DNA from: Candidatus Moraniibacteriota bacterium
GTDB taxonomy: Bacteria > Patescibacteriota > Minisyncoccia > Moranbacterales > UBA1568
Assembly: GCA_008012175.1 (NCBI GenBank)
Contig: SSEF01000009.1
Span: 1-36,892 of the forward strand
Direction of reading: 5' to 3'
Length of the DNA stretch: 36,892 bases
Below the pieces are notes generated by a model, which saw only the letters and a list, made by a program, of their open reading frames with translations, made no database searches and was not told the DNA's origin. The translations under genes were made by a program, and so were the position numbers. Below, in pieces: positions 16,586 to 27,937 of this stretch (the first letter of the stretch is position 1; each line of letters opens with the position of its first letter).

Positions 16586-18796
16586 ATGAAACTCCTCATT
16601 GTAGAATCTCCCTCCAAGGCGAAGACGATTGAAAAGTATCTCGATGGCGAGTACAAGGTCGTCGCCTCGATCGGCCATATCCGCGATCTTCCAAAAAGCA
16701 ACAAGTCTGCCATCGACATCAAGGGCGGTTTCGTGCCGAACTATGTCATCAGCCCTGGCAAGGAGCATGTCGTCGAATCCATACGAGCGCTCGCGAAGAA
16801 AAGTTCGACTGTACTCCTCGCCACAGACCCTGACCGCGAGGGTGAGGCGATCGCCTGGCATGTCGCCGAGACAGCCGGCCTTAAGAAACCAGCGCGCGTC
16901 TTGTTCTACGAGATCACGCCTGCTGCCATAAAGGAGGCAATCGCTCATCCGCGGCCGCTCGATGTCAACCTTCGCAAAGCTCAAGAGGCCCGCCGCGTCC
17001 TCGACCGACTCGTTGGCTACGACCTGTCCGGGCTCATTTGGAAAAAGCTCCGTTACGGACTCTCAGCCGGACGCGTCCAGTCACCTGCGCTCCATATATT
17101 GGTCGAGCGCGAAAAAGAGATTCGCGCCTTTGTCCCGGAAATCTATTTTCAGTTTACGGGCAGTTTTTTGACCGCCGCTCAGAAGCATCTCACGCTCACT
17201 CATACCAGCGAACCTCAGCCAAAAAAGGATGAGGAGGCAGTCCGTAAAGATGCCGAGGCTCTCGTCGCACGGGCGAAACGCTCCACCTGGACTATCGAAG
17301 ATGTGAAGGAGGCGCCCGCCAAGAGAAGCCCCTATGCGCCGTTCACGACCTCGACCTTGCAGCAGGCGGCGAGCTCACGCCTTGGGTTCGCCCCGAGCCG
17401 TACGATGAAGGTGGCCCAGAAGCTCTACGAGCACGGCTACATCACCTATATGCGTACTGATTCGACCAACCTGAACAAAGATGCGGTCGCTGCCATTCAC
17501 GCACATGTCGAAAAAACCTATGGGAAGGCCTCTGTCATGCCGCGAGTGTTTAAGACAAGGTCTAAGAATGCCCAGGAAGCTCACGAAGCGATCCGACCGA
17601 CACATATCGACGGGAAAATCTACGGAAAGAATGAAGATGAGAAAAGGCTCTATGCGCTCATCCGCTCCCGCACCATCGCCTCGCAAATGGCTGATGCGGA
17701 GATCCTCCGAACAAAGATCATTGCCCGGGCAAGCGATTCGACCGTCCCTATTTTTACTGCGACCGGATCCATCGTCGTGACCCCTGGCTGGCTTACCGAG
17801 GATGCAGCTGCTCGCGGCGAAGATACTGAGCTACCAAAAGTCACTGCGGGCGAAACCATAACACTTGCAGAAATCGAGAGTGAAGAAAAATGGACCGAGC
17901 CGCCGAAGCGCTACACCGAAGCCGGCCTCGTGAAAGAACTCGAGAAGCGCGGCATCGGCCGGCCGTCGACCTATGCCTCGATCATCCAGACCATCCAGAC
18001 CCGCGGCTATGTCGAGAAGGATGGCCGTACCCTTATCGCGACCGAAACCGGCGAAGTCGTCGACGATTTTCTTTCACTTCATTTCACCGAAATTCTCTCC
18101 GACGCCTTCACCGCCGAGATGGAGGACCAGCTCGATGAGATCGCTGAGGGAAAGCGCGAATACGAGAAGACGCTTCGCGATTTCTACGGCCCGTTTTCAA
18201 AGGAAGTGAAGAGCAAGGACAAGCTCGAGAAGATGTCGAACTTGGGCGCCGCTCCGAAAGAAATGCGCTGCCCCGCCTGCAAGAGCGACATGATCGTGAA
18301 GCTTGGCCGAAGTGGCAAATTCTACAGCTGCAGCCGTTTTCCTGAATGCACCGGAGCGCTCACCCTCGAGGGAAAAGTCGTCGAGGGACCAAAAGCGACC
18401 GGCGAGAAATGCCCGCAGTGCGAGAAGGGCGAGCTCGTCGAGCGCGAAGGGCGTTTCGGCCGATTCGTCGCCTGCAGCAACTACCCGAAATGCAAGTACG
18501 TGAAGAAAGACGACCCGGCGAACCTGCCGACCACGGGCGTACCGTGTCCGGTCTGCCAGAAGGGCGAGATGGCCGAACGTCGCGGCCGCTTCGGGATTTT
18601 CTACAGCTGCTCGAACTATCCCGACTGCAAGCATGCGATCAAGGCCAAGCCAACTGGCGCGCTCTGCAGTTACAAGCGTGAGGATCGAGGTGGCCAGACC
18701 TGCGGCGCGCTCATGATGGAAGGCACAAAAACCATTCCCGAACGCTGCAGCGACAAGACTTGTCCGAATCACAATCCGCACAAGCTAAAGGCTTAG
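16586..18796 (+). CDS. topA: DNA topoisomerase I (type IA)
   Basis: TOPRIM MKLLIVESPSKAKTIEKYL, LATDPDREGEAIAWH, YITYMRTDS active site, C-terminal Cys4 zinc ribbons. Confidence 0.98.
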   Translation: MKLLIVESPSKAKTIEKYLDGEYKVVASIGHIRDLPKSNKSAIDIKGGFVPNYVISPGKEHVVESIRALAKKSSTVLLATDPDREGEAIAWHVAETAGLKKPARVLFYEITPAAIKEAIAHPRPLDVNLRKAQEARRVLDRLVGYDLSGLIWKKLRYGLSAGRVQSPALHILVEREKEIRAFVPEIYFQFTGSFLTAAQKHLTLTHTSEPQPKKDEEAVRKDAEALVARAKRSTWTIEDVKEAPAKRSPYAPFTTSTLQQAASSRLGFAPSRTMKVAQKLYEHGYITYMRTDSTNLNKDAVAAIHAHVEKTYGKASVMPRVFKTRSKNAQEAHEAIRPTHIDGKIYGKNEDEKRLYALIRSRTIASQMADAEILRTKIIARASDSTVPIFTATGSIVVTPGWLTEDAAARGEDTELPKVTAGETITLAEIESEEKWTEPPKRYTEAGLVKELEKRGIGRPSTYASIIQTIQTRGYVEKDGRTLIATETGEVVDDFLSLHFTEILSDAFTAEMEDQLDEIAEGKREYEKTLRDFYGPFSKEVKSKDKLEKMSNLGAAPKEMRCPACKSDMIVKLGRSGKFYSCSRFPECTGALTLEGKVVEGPKATGEKCPQCEKGELVEREGRFGRFVACSNYPKCKYVKKDDPANLPTTGVPCPVCQKGEMAERRGRFGIFYSCSNYPDCKHAIKAKPTGALCSYKREDRGGQTCGALMMEGTKTIPERCSDKTCPNHNPHKLKA
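18726..18777 (+). repeat. Direct repeat copy 1 (inside topA 3' end)
   Basis: 52 bp caaaaaccattcccgaacgctgcagcgacaagacttgtccgaatcacaatcc, identical to 18929..18980. Confidence 0.95.
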
Positions 18797-18803
18797 GGAG
18801 AAA

Positions 18804-18839
18804 GTCGACGCAAACTGCTTTGCGTCGACAGTTGTTTTT
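18804..18839 (+). terminator. Intrinsic terminator after topA
   Basis: 11-bp perfect stem gtcgacgcaaa-ctgc-tttgcgtcgac then agttgttttt. Confidence 0.75.
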
Positions 18840-18928
18840 GTGAGGCGGAGCGATATTTCGAGAGCACGAGAAATCGCGAGCCGGGGTCGCGGAACTATCC
18901 GAGCGGCGGCGAGGAGAGTATCTGTGAC

Positions 18929-19005
18929 CAAAAACCATTCCCGAACGCTGCAGCGACAAGACTTGTCCGAATCACAATCCACATAAACTCGCGGGAAAGA
19001 AATAG
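18929..19005 (+). pseudogene. Detached duplicate of the topA 3' end (repeat copy 2)
   Basis: 18929..18980 identical to topA 18726..18777; reading on gives KTIPERCSDKTCPNHNPHKLAGKK*; no start and an in-frame TGA just upstream. Confidence 0.75.
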
Positions 19006-19020
19006 CCTTTAAAAAAGAAA

Positions 19021-19055
19021 AGCGGCGGGAGCAATCATTTATTGCTACCGCCGCT
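19021..19055. terminator. Bidirectional intrinsic terminator
   Basis: agcggcgg-g-agcaat-cattt-attgct-a-ccgccgct stem; A-rich upstream and T-rich downstream. Confidence 0.75.
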
Positions 19056-19072
19056 TAATTTCCAGCTATCTA

Positions 19073-19513
19073 TCAGGCTGCGTTCTGATATGCCGGAACG
19101 ATACAGAACCAATCCGATGGATTGTCCAGACCGTAGAGCTTGAATGTCTGTGGTCCCGCCCCATCAAACTCAATCTGAGCGAGCACTCCGCCTGGTTCCA
19201 ACACTACCTTGACCTTGGTGAAATGCTGAGTGATGGCAATCAATTCGGATCCAGGAAACTCCAGGCGCTCATAGTCTGTTCCGAGCTCCGTCATTGAAAA
19301 GCATCCACCTGTCACAAATTCGACGCTCTGTTTTCCTTCTTGGCGGCGCCTCAGGGAAAGCATGATCACGCGAAGATGTGTTCCGGGATACCGCCGCATT
19401 CCACAGAGGAAATCGACTCCCGGCTGAAGCGAACAGATCCCGCCGCTCCACTCCCATTTCACCCGCGGCAAGCCCAAAATCGAAACTTCCACCACCTCAG
19501 GATTGTCTTTCAT
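19073..19513 (-). CDS. Hypothetical protein (146 aa)
   Basis: ORF with gagggggg SD-like sequence upstream and terminator downstream. Confidence 0.65.
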   Translation of the reverse strand: MKDNPEVVEVSILGLPRVKWEWSGGICSLQPGVDFLCGMRRYPGTHLRVIMLSLRRRQEGKQSVEFVTGGCFSMTELGTDYERLEFPGSELIAITQHFTKVKVVLEPGGVLAQIEFDGAGPQTFKLYGLDNPSDWFCIVPAYQNAA

Positions 19514-19672
19514 TCATTGCACCCCCCTCTTCGTGAAAAGAACGTGACGTATGACAACAGGACGACAGCTTGTGACTTTCATCACATCACCCACATCCTA
19601 TTTCGGTATAGCATACATGAAAACCAATATTTTGTCAATAAATAAAATGTTATTTTTTTCCCTCTAATAAGC

Positions 19673-20476
19673 CTAGTTTTTCCTATTTCCCAGGTAAGAA
19701 ACAAGGAATTCGATTAAGCTAAACAGCACGATAGTCGCACCACTCGGAAGGTCTAGTCGATAGCTTACAAAAAAACCGGCAAGCACTGACCCTTCAGCAA
19801 TTACGATACTGAGGAGGAGCGTTGTCAGAAACGATCGTCGCCACTGCATCGCCGCAAGCACTGGGACGATCATGAGTGCACCGATGAGCAGTGCGCCAAC
19901 AATAGTGATCGATCCAGCTACGACCGCAGACGCCAGGAGAATAAAGAGCACATTGTACTTATCGACTGATACCCCACTAACGCGCGCTAAATCCTCATCG
20001 AGCGCAAGCAGAAAGAGTTTTCGATATCCAAGGAAAATGAATATACATGTTACAAAAAGAAGCAATGAAAGAATCATTAAATCAGTGTTTGTGACCGTAG
20101 TAATGCTACCAAAAAGATATGATAAGAGGTTGATACTAACTCCATCGCTTATTGCAAGGAGGACAAGTGCAGACGCGAGACTTCCTGACAAAAACAGGGC
20201 GAGAATTGATTCGCTCATGACCTTTCCTGATCGGCGAAGAAACTCCATGCCGAGTCCGCCTAGAATAGACGACCCGAGAGCTCCAAAAAATATCGGGAGC
20301 TTAAAAAACACCGCGAGTGCAACGCCAAGGAGGGAGACATGTGAAAGCGTATCTGCAAGGAGCGAAAAACGGCGAACGACTAGAAATTGACCAACAACCG
20401 GTGCGAGGATGCCAAGCAATACTCCAGCGATGAGCGCTCGAGTCAAAAATTCGTACTGGAAGAAATCAGTGATCAT
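19673..20476 (-). CDS. znuB: Metal (zinc-type) ABC transporter permease, ZnuB family
   Basis: Multi-TM; APVVGQFLVVRRFSLLADTLSHVSLLGVAL motif of ABC-3 family. Confidence 0.9.
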   Translation of the reverse strand: MITDFFQYEFLTRALIAGVLLGILAPVVGQFLVVRRFSLLADTLSHVSLLGVALAVFFKLPIFFGALGSSILGGLGMEFLRRSGKVMSESILALFLSGSLASALVLLAISDGVSINLLSYLFGSITTVTNTDLMILSLLLFVTCIFIFLGYRKLFLLALDEDLARVSGVSVDKYNVLFILLASAVVAGSITIVGALLIGALMIVPVLAAMQWRRSFLTTLLLSIVIAEGSVLAGFFVSYRLDLPSGATIVLFSLIEFLVSYLGNRKN

Positions 20477-21228
20477 ACATGGTCAATATGCTGAACACGA
20501 GAACCGAATAGTCGCTTGATCACCTCTTCATCATGAAGCGCCTTTGCCGGACCGGAATAGACAATGCCACGATTGAGACATATGGCCGTCTTCGCTTCAT
20601 GTGCGATGATTTCAAGATCATGAGAGATGAGCAGAATCGTGATGCCATGCTTCTTATTCAGCGTCTCAAGGAGATCGTAGAAAGCCTCTTGAGCTGCCTG
20701 GTCAATACCCGCAGTCGGTTCATCCAAAATCAGAAGTTCTGGACGCGAAACGAGCGCACGGGCGATGAAAACGCGCTGTCGTTCTCCGCCCGAAAGCTCG
20801 CCGATCCGCCGACCGAGGAGATGCTCTATCCCTGCTGTCTGAAGAGCATGAGTGATGGGTTCGCACTTACTCAAGCCAAGCTGACAAAGGATCGAATTTT
20901 CACTCATATGACCGCTCTCCACTACTTCTCGGACGGTGGCCGGGAAAGCTCGGTCGCCTCGAAAGACATGTTGTGGTACGTAGCCGATCCGTTGCCATTC
21001 GGAAAACTGCCTTACCGGCTGGCCAAAAAGCTCAACTGAACCAGATTTGACAGGCAACAATCCAAGTAAGAGCTTTACGAGCGTTGATTTTCCCGAACCA
21101 TTTGGACCAACAAGGCCGATATAGTCACTCTTGGACAAATCCAAACTCACCCTATCGAGAATAGGTTCTGCGGCGTACCAGTAAGAGAGATCTTTGATTT
21201 TGACGATTGGTTGTTCCATCACTTGCAT
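20473..21228 (-). CDS. znuC: Metal ABC transporter ATP-binding protein, ZnuC family
   Basis: Walker A GPNGSGKSTLVK, signature LSGGERQRVFIARAL, Walker B LLILDEPTAG. Confidence 0.93.
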   Translation of the reverse strand: MQVMEQPIVKIKDLSYWYAAEPILDRVSLDLSKSDYIGLVGPNGSGKSTLVKLLLGLLPVKSGSVELFGQPVRQFSEWQRIGYVPQHVFRGDRAFPATVREVVESGHMSENSILCQLGLSKCEPITHALQTAGIEHLLGRRIGELSGGERQRVFIARALVSRPELLILDEPTAGIDQAAQEAFYDLLETLNKKHGITILLISHDLEIIAHEAKTAICLNRGIVYSGPAKALHDEEVIKRLFGSRVQHIDHV

Positions 21229-22262
21229 TCTAGCGCCTTCTGAAGGGCCGACAAGTTATCTTGCATGAGCGACCAGTAGCCGATCCCGGCGGCTGACTCC
21301 TCAGCAGTCACCCCCTCGATTGGATTAAACACCAGCGTCCTAGCTCCAGTTTCTCTGGCGAGAGTTTCTGCTATCCTTGGACTGACAAGCGTCTCAAAGA
21401 AGATGAATTTTATCTTTTCTTCTTTCACTTCAGCAGCAAGTTCGGCTAAACGTTTCGGAGAAGGTTCCTCTTCGGGGGAAATTCCGGCCAAAGCATGCGT
21501 TTTAAAGCCATACCGATGAGCTAGGTATCGGAACGCATCATGAGAGGTCACGACTTCATTCTTGGAACAGAGAGCGAGCCCTGTTTGATATTCACTATCA
21601 AGCACCTCGAGTTTCTGAACAGTTCTCTCGGCATTTGCCTGGAACTGGGTGTGATTTTCGGGAAAACGTTGAGACAAAGATTCAGAAATCGCATACACGA
21701 GCGATCTGGCACTAATAGGATCGAGCCAAAAATGAGGGTCCCATTCTCCATGTTCATTCACGTCACCTTGTTCTTCCCTTGCTATCGATCCCATACCGAC
21801 CAGCTCGACACTTTCTTTAACATGCTCGTCCTCATGTCCAGAATTTTCATCAGACTTAAGAAGAATGACCTTATCAGCGAGTCGGAGTGATGGGACGCCC
21901 TTCGACCTGAGGTCTGACGTTAGCTTTTCCGCCCAAGCATCCATACCAGCACCGTTCAGGAGAAAAAGATCTGCATCATAGATTTTCTTGATATCACCAA
22001 TCGAAGGCTCATAGTCATGTGGTTCCATCCCGGCCGGGACGATTGCCTCTACTCCACCAAGATTACCAACGACACCGGCAGCCAATTCACGGATCGGATA
22101 GAATGTTGCAACAACCTGCACTGGCCTTTCGACATTTCCGACTGCCGGAAACGCAACTTCCTCTCCCCTCTCTTTATCCGTATTCCAGAAATATGCTGCA
22201 CATCCAAATACAATAACAAGTGCAATTCCAATTATCTTTTTCATAGACGATAGAATATACAT
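21219..22262 (-). CDS. znuA: Metal ABC transporter substrate-binding protein, ZnuA family
   Basis: TFYPIRELAAGV..., VPAGMEPHDYEPS, HGEWDPHFWLDP; acidic/His loop (ENSGHEDEH). Confidence 0.92.
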   Translation of the reverse strand: MYILSSMKKIIGIALVIVFGCAAYFWNTDKERGEEVAFPAVGNVERPVQVVATFYPIRELAAGVVGNLGGVEAIVPAGMEPHDYEPSIGDIKKIYDADLFLLNGAGMDAWAEKLTSDLRSKGVPSLRLADKVILLKSDENSGHEDEHVKESVELVGMGSIAREEQGDVNEHGEWDPHFWLDPISARSLVYAISESLSQRFPENHTQFQANAERTVQKLEVLDSEYQTGLALCSKNEVVTSHDAFRYLAHRYGFKTHALAGISPEEEPSPKRLAELAAEVKEEKIKFIFFETLVSPRIAETLARETGARTLVFNPIEGVTAEESAAGIGYWSLMQDNLSALQKALECK

Positions 22263-22291
22263 AAATTTAGAAGACTGAGGTATTTAAAATA

Positions 22292-22720
22292 TCACTTTGA
22301 ACGAGCGCAGGAATGACACAGGCCATAGAATTCGACAGCATGGGACTGGATGAGAAATCCAAGTTTCTCCCCAAGACGATCAGCTCGCTTCAATACAGCA
22401 GCCTCATCAAGATCGATATCTTTAATCTCTTCGCAGCGCGTACAGATGAGGTGATGATGATGGCCACGCTCAGTCAGCTCAAAATACTGCTTCCGATCAC
22501 TAACGATAACCTTCCGGACGATTCCTGCTTTTACGAGTGCGTCGAGATCGCGGTAGATAGTTGTCTTGTTCGCTGGCCGCCCCGCCTGGTGGCAGAGACC
22601 GAGGATCGCCGAGGGAGTCAGCGGCCTGTCTGCCTCATGAAGAAAAGAGAGTATCAATCCCCGCGTCTTTGTCTGACGTAGTGCATGATCGGCCATCTGT
22701 TTGAGACAGGATTCAAGCAT
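22292..22720 (-). CDS. zur: Fur-family regulator, probable Zur
   Basis: Winged helix (KTTIYRDLDALVKAGIVRKV), metal motif ERGHHHHLICTRCEEIKDI, C-terminal CHSC; first gene of znu operon; start at 22720 preferred. Confidence 0.88.
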   Translation of the reverse strand: MLESCLKQMADHALRQTKTRGLILSFLHEADRPLTPSAILGLCHQAGRPANKTTIYRDLDALVKAGIVRKVIVSDRKQYFELTERGHHHHLICTRCEEIKDIDLDEAAVLKRADRLGEKLGFLIQSHAVEFYGLCHSCARSK

Positions 22721-22728
22721 ATGTCTAC

Positions 22729-22756
22729 ATATTAGCAACTTAGTTGCATTTGTCAA
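22729..22756 (-). promoter_or_regulatory. zur-znu promoter with embedded operator dyad
   Basis: Minus strand TTGACA (22756-22751) - 16 nt - TAATAT (22734-22729); spacer contains GCAAC-TAA-GTTGC (22735-22747). Confidence 0.75.
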
Positions 22757-22845
22757 GAAGCACGATAGCCTCCTTGAAGAGACTCGGCAGCCGTGGCAGA
22801 ATAACCGAGTCGATCCCCATACCCTACCAGACAGACGTCTCCTCT

Positions 22846-24357
22846 ATGGATGCCCCCATTACTATCGATTCCGTCATAAAGGCGAGCCGCTTCCCTGTGA
22901 AAAGCGATGCCGAAAGACGCATCCGTGAAGCTTTTACCTTTGCAGAAAAAGCCCATGCCGGACAGCTTCGCCGATCCGGAGAGCCCTATATCAGCCACTC
23001 GCTCCATGTCGCCAAGATCCTGGCTGAAATTGGCATGGATACGACGACACTCGTTGCCGGACTCCTTCACGATGTTCCCGAGGACACTTCCATCCCTCTT
23101 TCCGAGATTGAGACACGTTTTGGAGAAGACGTTGCTTACCTTGTCGATGGCATTACCAAGCTCGGCAAGATCAAGTTGCGTGGCTCGCGCGAAGAGTACT
23201 TCCTCGAAAACCTCCGGAAGATGTTCCTTGCCATGGCGAAAGACATCCGCGTTGTGATCATCAAGCTCGCTGACCGACTGCACAACATGCGCACCCTCGA
23301 GCATGTCCCCTCTGAGAAACAGGAACGTATCGCGCGCGAAACGATGGAGATTTATAGTCCAATTGCCAACCGCCTCGGCATCGGAGAAATAAAGGGTGAA
23401 CTCGAAGACCTCTGCTTCAAGTACCTCGATCCTGAGCGCTACGCAGAGACGAAAAAGATCGAGGAGACCTACCTCCACCATGGAAAAACCTACATGGACA
23501 GTACGGTGAAACTTTTCCGCCAGCTTCTTGAAAAAGAAAAGATCAAAGTCCTCGATATCAGCGGCCGGACGAAGTTCCTCTATAGGCTCTGGAAAAAGCT
23601 CGAGCGGCATGACATGGATATCTCGCGGATTTATGACTTGGTAGCAATTCGCATCATCGTCCCCGAAGTCGCCGACTGCTACGAAGCACTCGGTATCATC
23701 CACCGTGAATACCGACCAATGGTCGGGAGAATAAAAGACTACATCTCCCTTCCGAAACCAAATGGCTACCAATCACTCCACACGACAATCTTTGGACCAA
23801 ATGGTCGCATCCTGGAAGTCCAAATCCGAACTGAAAAGATGCATACCGAGGCCGAGTTCGGGATCGCTGCCCATTGGATCTATACCGAACGTGCCGAACG
23901 TGGATGGAAGAGTTTTTTTAGCCGGAAAAGGGAAGCTCAGCCAAAAGAACCGCGGGGGCTTGAGTGGGTACGCCAGCTTCAAGAATGGCAAAAGGAAATC
24001 GGCCGGGATGACGAAGAGTTTCTCAAAGGGCTCAAGATTGATTTCTTCAAGAACCATATCTTTGCTTTTACGCCGAAGGGTGACATCATCGAACTTCCCG
24101 AAGACGCCACACCGATTGACTTCGCCTATTCTATCCATAGCGAGATAGGTGATGCGGCATCTGGCGCCAAGGCTGATGGGAAAATCATTCCGCTCGATCA
24201 GCCAATTATGAACGGCCAGGTTATTGAGATCCTCAGAGAGAAGAATAAAAAAAAGCCTAGCCGAGATTGGCTGGATTTCGTCAAGACAGCAACTGCAAAA
24301 TCACATATTCGTCGGGCATTGCGGAGTACGGACCTCTTCTCAAAAGAAGGCCGCTGA
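22846..24357 (+). CDS. RelA/SpoT-family (p)ppGpp synthetase/hydrolase without C-terminal ACT domain
   Basis: HD hydrolase (LLHDVPEDT), synthetase (YDLVAIRIIV..., GRIKDYISLPKPNGYQSLHT), TGS domain; ends shortly after TGS. Confidence 0.92.
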   Translation: MDAPITIDSVIKASRFPVKSDAERRIREAFTFAEKAHAGQLRRSGEPYISHSLHVAKILAEIGMDTTTLVAGLLHDVPEDTSIPLSEIETRFGEDVAYLVDGITKLGKIKLRGSREEYFLENLRKMFLAMAKDIRVVIIKLADRLHNMRTLEHVPSEKQERIARETMEIYSPIANRLGIGEIKGELEDLCFKYLDPERYAETKKIEETYLHHGKTYMDSTVKLFRQLLEKEKIKVLDISGRTKFLYRLWKKLERHDMDISRIYDLVAIRIIVPEVADCYEALGIIHREYRPMVGRIKDYISLPKPNGYQSLHTTIFGPNGRILEVQIRTEKMHTEAEFGIAAHWIYTERAERGWKSFFSRKREAQPKEPRGLEWVRQLQEWQKEIGRDDEEFLKGLKIDFFKNHIFAFTPKGDIIELPEDATPIDFAYSIHSEIGDAASGAKADGKIIPLDQPIMNGQVIEILREKNKKKPSRDWLDFVKTATAKSHIRRALRSTDLFSKEGR

Positions 24358-24393
24358 CGCAGACTGAAAATCAGCACCCTGATTCCCGTCATC

Positions 24394-26139
24394 TCACTCC
24401 TTGGTTGCGCGCATCACCTCCTCAACCGTCGTCATTCCCTGAACAATCTTGATAAAACCGTCTTCTACCATCGTTTCCATACCGCTCACTCGGGCCTGCT
24501 GCTCAATTTCCTCGCTTGTCGCCGATTGGGTCACGAGTTTCCGGATGTCCGTGTCCATCTCAAGCACCTCATAAACCCCGACGCGCCCACGGTACCCTTC
24601 GGTACATTGATCGCAACCGACGGCTTGATAAAGCTCTATGTCTTCCCACGCTTTCGCCTTTTCGACAAACTTTTTCGCCATTGGGTTCTTTCTTAAAACT
24701 GCAAGTATTTCATCAAGCTTATAAAGCTTCCCGAGCGATTCCACCTCCTTTGCGTCAAGCCTGTAGGATTTTCGACATTCGACGCAAAGTCGCCGGACAA
24801 GTCTCTGCGCAATAATCACATTAACTGTTGAGGCGATGAGAAAAGGTTCGGCGCCCATATCAAGCATGCGCGGCAGTGTCGCTGCGGCCGAATTTGTATG
24901 AAGCGTCGAGAGCACAAGGTGACCCGTCATGGCAGCATGGAGAGCAATCTCAAGGGTCTCTTCATCACGGATTTCACCAACCATGATAATATCCGGATCT
25001 TGACGAAGCAGTGATCGCAGCGCCGCAGCAAAAGTCATACCGATTTTCGGATTGACCTGTGTCTGATTGACTCGGATCATCCGGTACTCGACTGGATCTT
25101 CGACCGTAGAGATATTCACATCAGGAGTATTGAGGATATCCATCGCCGTGTAGAGTGTCGTCGTCTTCCCTGAGCCCGTCGGACCAGTCACGAGAATAAT
25201 GCCGTTCGGCTTTCCAATTTCACGACGGACTTTCTCAAGCGGCTCTCCCATAAGTCCCATCTTCTCTAATGTCAAGCCATGCGAAGATTCATCAAGAAGG
25301 CGCATGACTATTTTCTCACCATCAAAAACTGGAAGGATGCTCACTCGAAAAGATATCTTATAGTCTTCTTTCTCGATTTTGAAGCGCCCATCCTGCGGAA
25401 GCCGATGTTCATCAAGTTTCAAATTTGAGAGTACTTTGATGCGCGCAACGATACCAGCCGCAACATCCTTCGGAAGCGTCATCGCATCATGGAGAACGCC
25501 ATCGATGCGATATCGGACGATGACTTCAGTTTCAAGCGGTTCGATATGGATATCGGACGCCGACTGCAGGATAGCGTGCTTCAGGAGCGTATTAACAATC
25601 CGGATAATCGGGAGACCGGCAGCAATTTTTTCCAAATCACCATCTTTTTCTTCTTCCTGACTCTTATTCACCTCATCAGTCAATATATCTCCGAATTCGG
25701 CCTTCAAGCTCTTTTCATACTGCCGGAGCATGATCTGGATGCTCTCACGCGATGTCAGACAGGGAACGATTTTCAACCCGGTCTTCTTCTTGATGAAATC
25801 GATCGTCTGTATGTCCTCCGGGTTCAGCATCGCAACCTTCAGATTCGTTCCCGTCTTTTGGAAGGCGACGATACCGTACTTCTTAGCAATTGGCTCAGGA
25901 ATGATGGAAAGGATATCAAACGGGATCGCATCCTTTGAAAGATCGACAAACGGGATCCCAAGCACGTAGGCATAGACCTTTTGGAGCTCAGCTTCGGTGA
26001 TGTACTGCTTTTCCAACAAGCAAGCTGCGAGATCCTTGCCCTCTGCCCCGCACTCCTTGATCGCCAGTTCAAGCTTGTCCTTTGGAATGAAGTTCGAATC
26101 GAGCAGGAACTCCTGCAATTGTCCCGGTTTGATCTGCAT
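24394..26139 (-). CDS. pilB: Type IV pilus assembly / type II secretion ATPase (PilB/GspE)
   Basis: N-terminal T2SSE domain, GPTGSGKTTTLYTAM, Asp and His boxes, Cys4 CVECRK...CDQCTEGYRGRVGVYEVLE. Confidence 0.95.
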   Translation of the reverse strand: MQIKPGQLQEFLLDSNFIPKDKLELAIKECGAEGKDLAACLLEKQYITEAELQKVYAYVLGIPFVDLSKDAIPFDILSIIPEPIAKKYGIVAFQKTGTNLKVAMLNPEDIQTIDFIKKKTGLKIVPCLTSRESIQIMLRQYEKSLKAEFGDILTDEVNKSQEEEKDGDLEKIAAGLPIIRIVNTLLKHAILQSASDIHIEPLETEVIVRYRIDGVLHDAMTLPKDVAAGIVARIKVLSNLKLDEHRLPQDGRFKIEKEDYKISFRVSILPVFDGEKIVMRLLDESSHGLTLEKMGLMGEPLEKVRREIGKPNGIILVTGPTGSGKTTTLYTAMDILNTPDVNISTVEDPVEYRMIRVNQTQVNPKIGMTFAAALRSLLRQDPDIIMVGEIRDEETLEIALHAAMTGHLVLSTLHTNSAAATLPRMLDMGAEPFLIASTVNVIIAQRLVRRLCVECRKSYRLDAKEVESLGKLYKLDEILAVLRKNPMAKKFVEKAKAWEDIELYQAVGCDQCTEGYRGRVGVYEVLEMDTDIRKLVTQSATSEEIEQQARVSGMETMVEDGFIKIVQGMTTVEEVMRATKE

Positions 26140-26200
26140 GCGTGTTTCTTTGTTTTTATCCCATTACATTATACAACACCGCCAGGGAGGGCTCGGTATG

Positions 26201-26224
26201 AAAAAAGAGCCTCAGCTCTTTTTT
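26201..26224. terminator. Bidirectional intrinsic terminator downstream of groEL
   Basis: Perfect inverted repeat aaaaaagagc-ctca-gctctttttt. Confidence 0.7.
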
Positions 26225-26258
26225 CACCACTACCAAATTTCTCCACCCATCCAGAGAA

Positions 26259-27917
<1,659 letters not shown>

Positions 27918-27937
27918 TTATGATTTACACAACCAAA

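Noticed and set aside
18711-18982. Minus-strand ORFs over the topA tail repeats
   Set aside because: Repeated peptide CRCSVREWF just reflects the 52-bp duplication on the antisense strand.
22753-23772. 339-aa minus-strand ORF
   Set aside because: Antisense shadow of the relA/spoT gene; no plausible domain.
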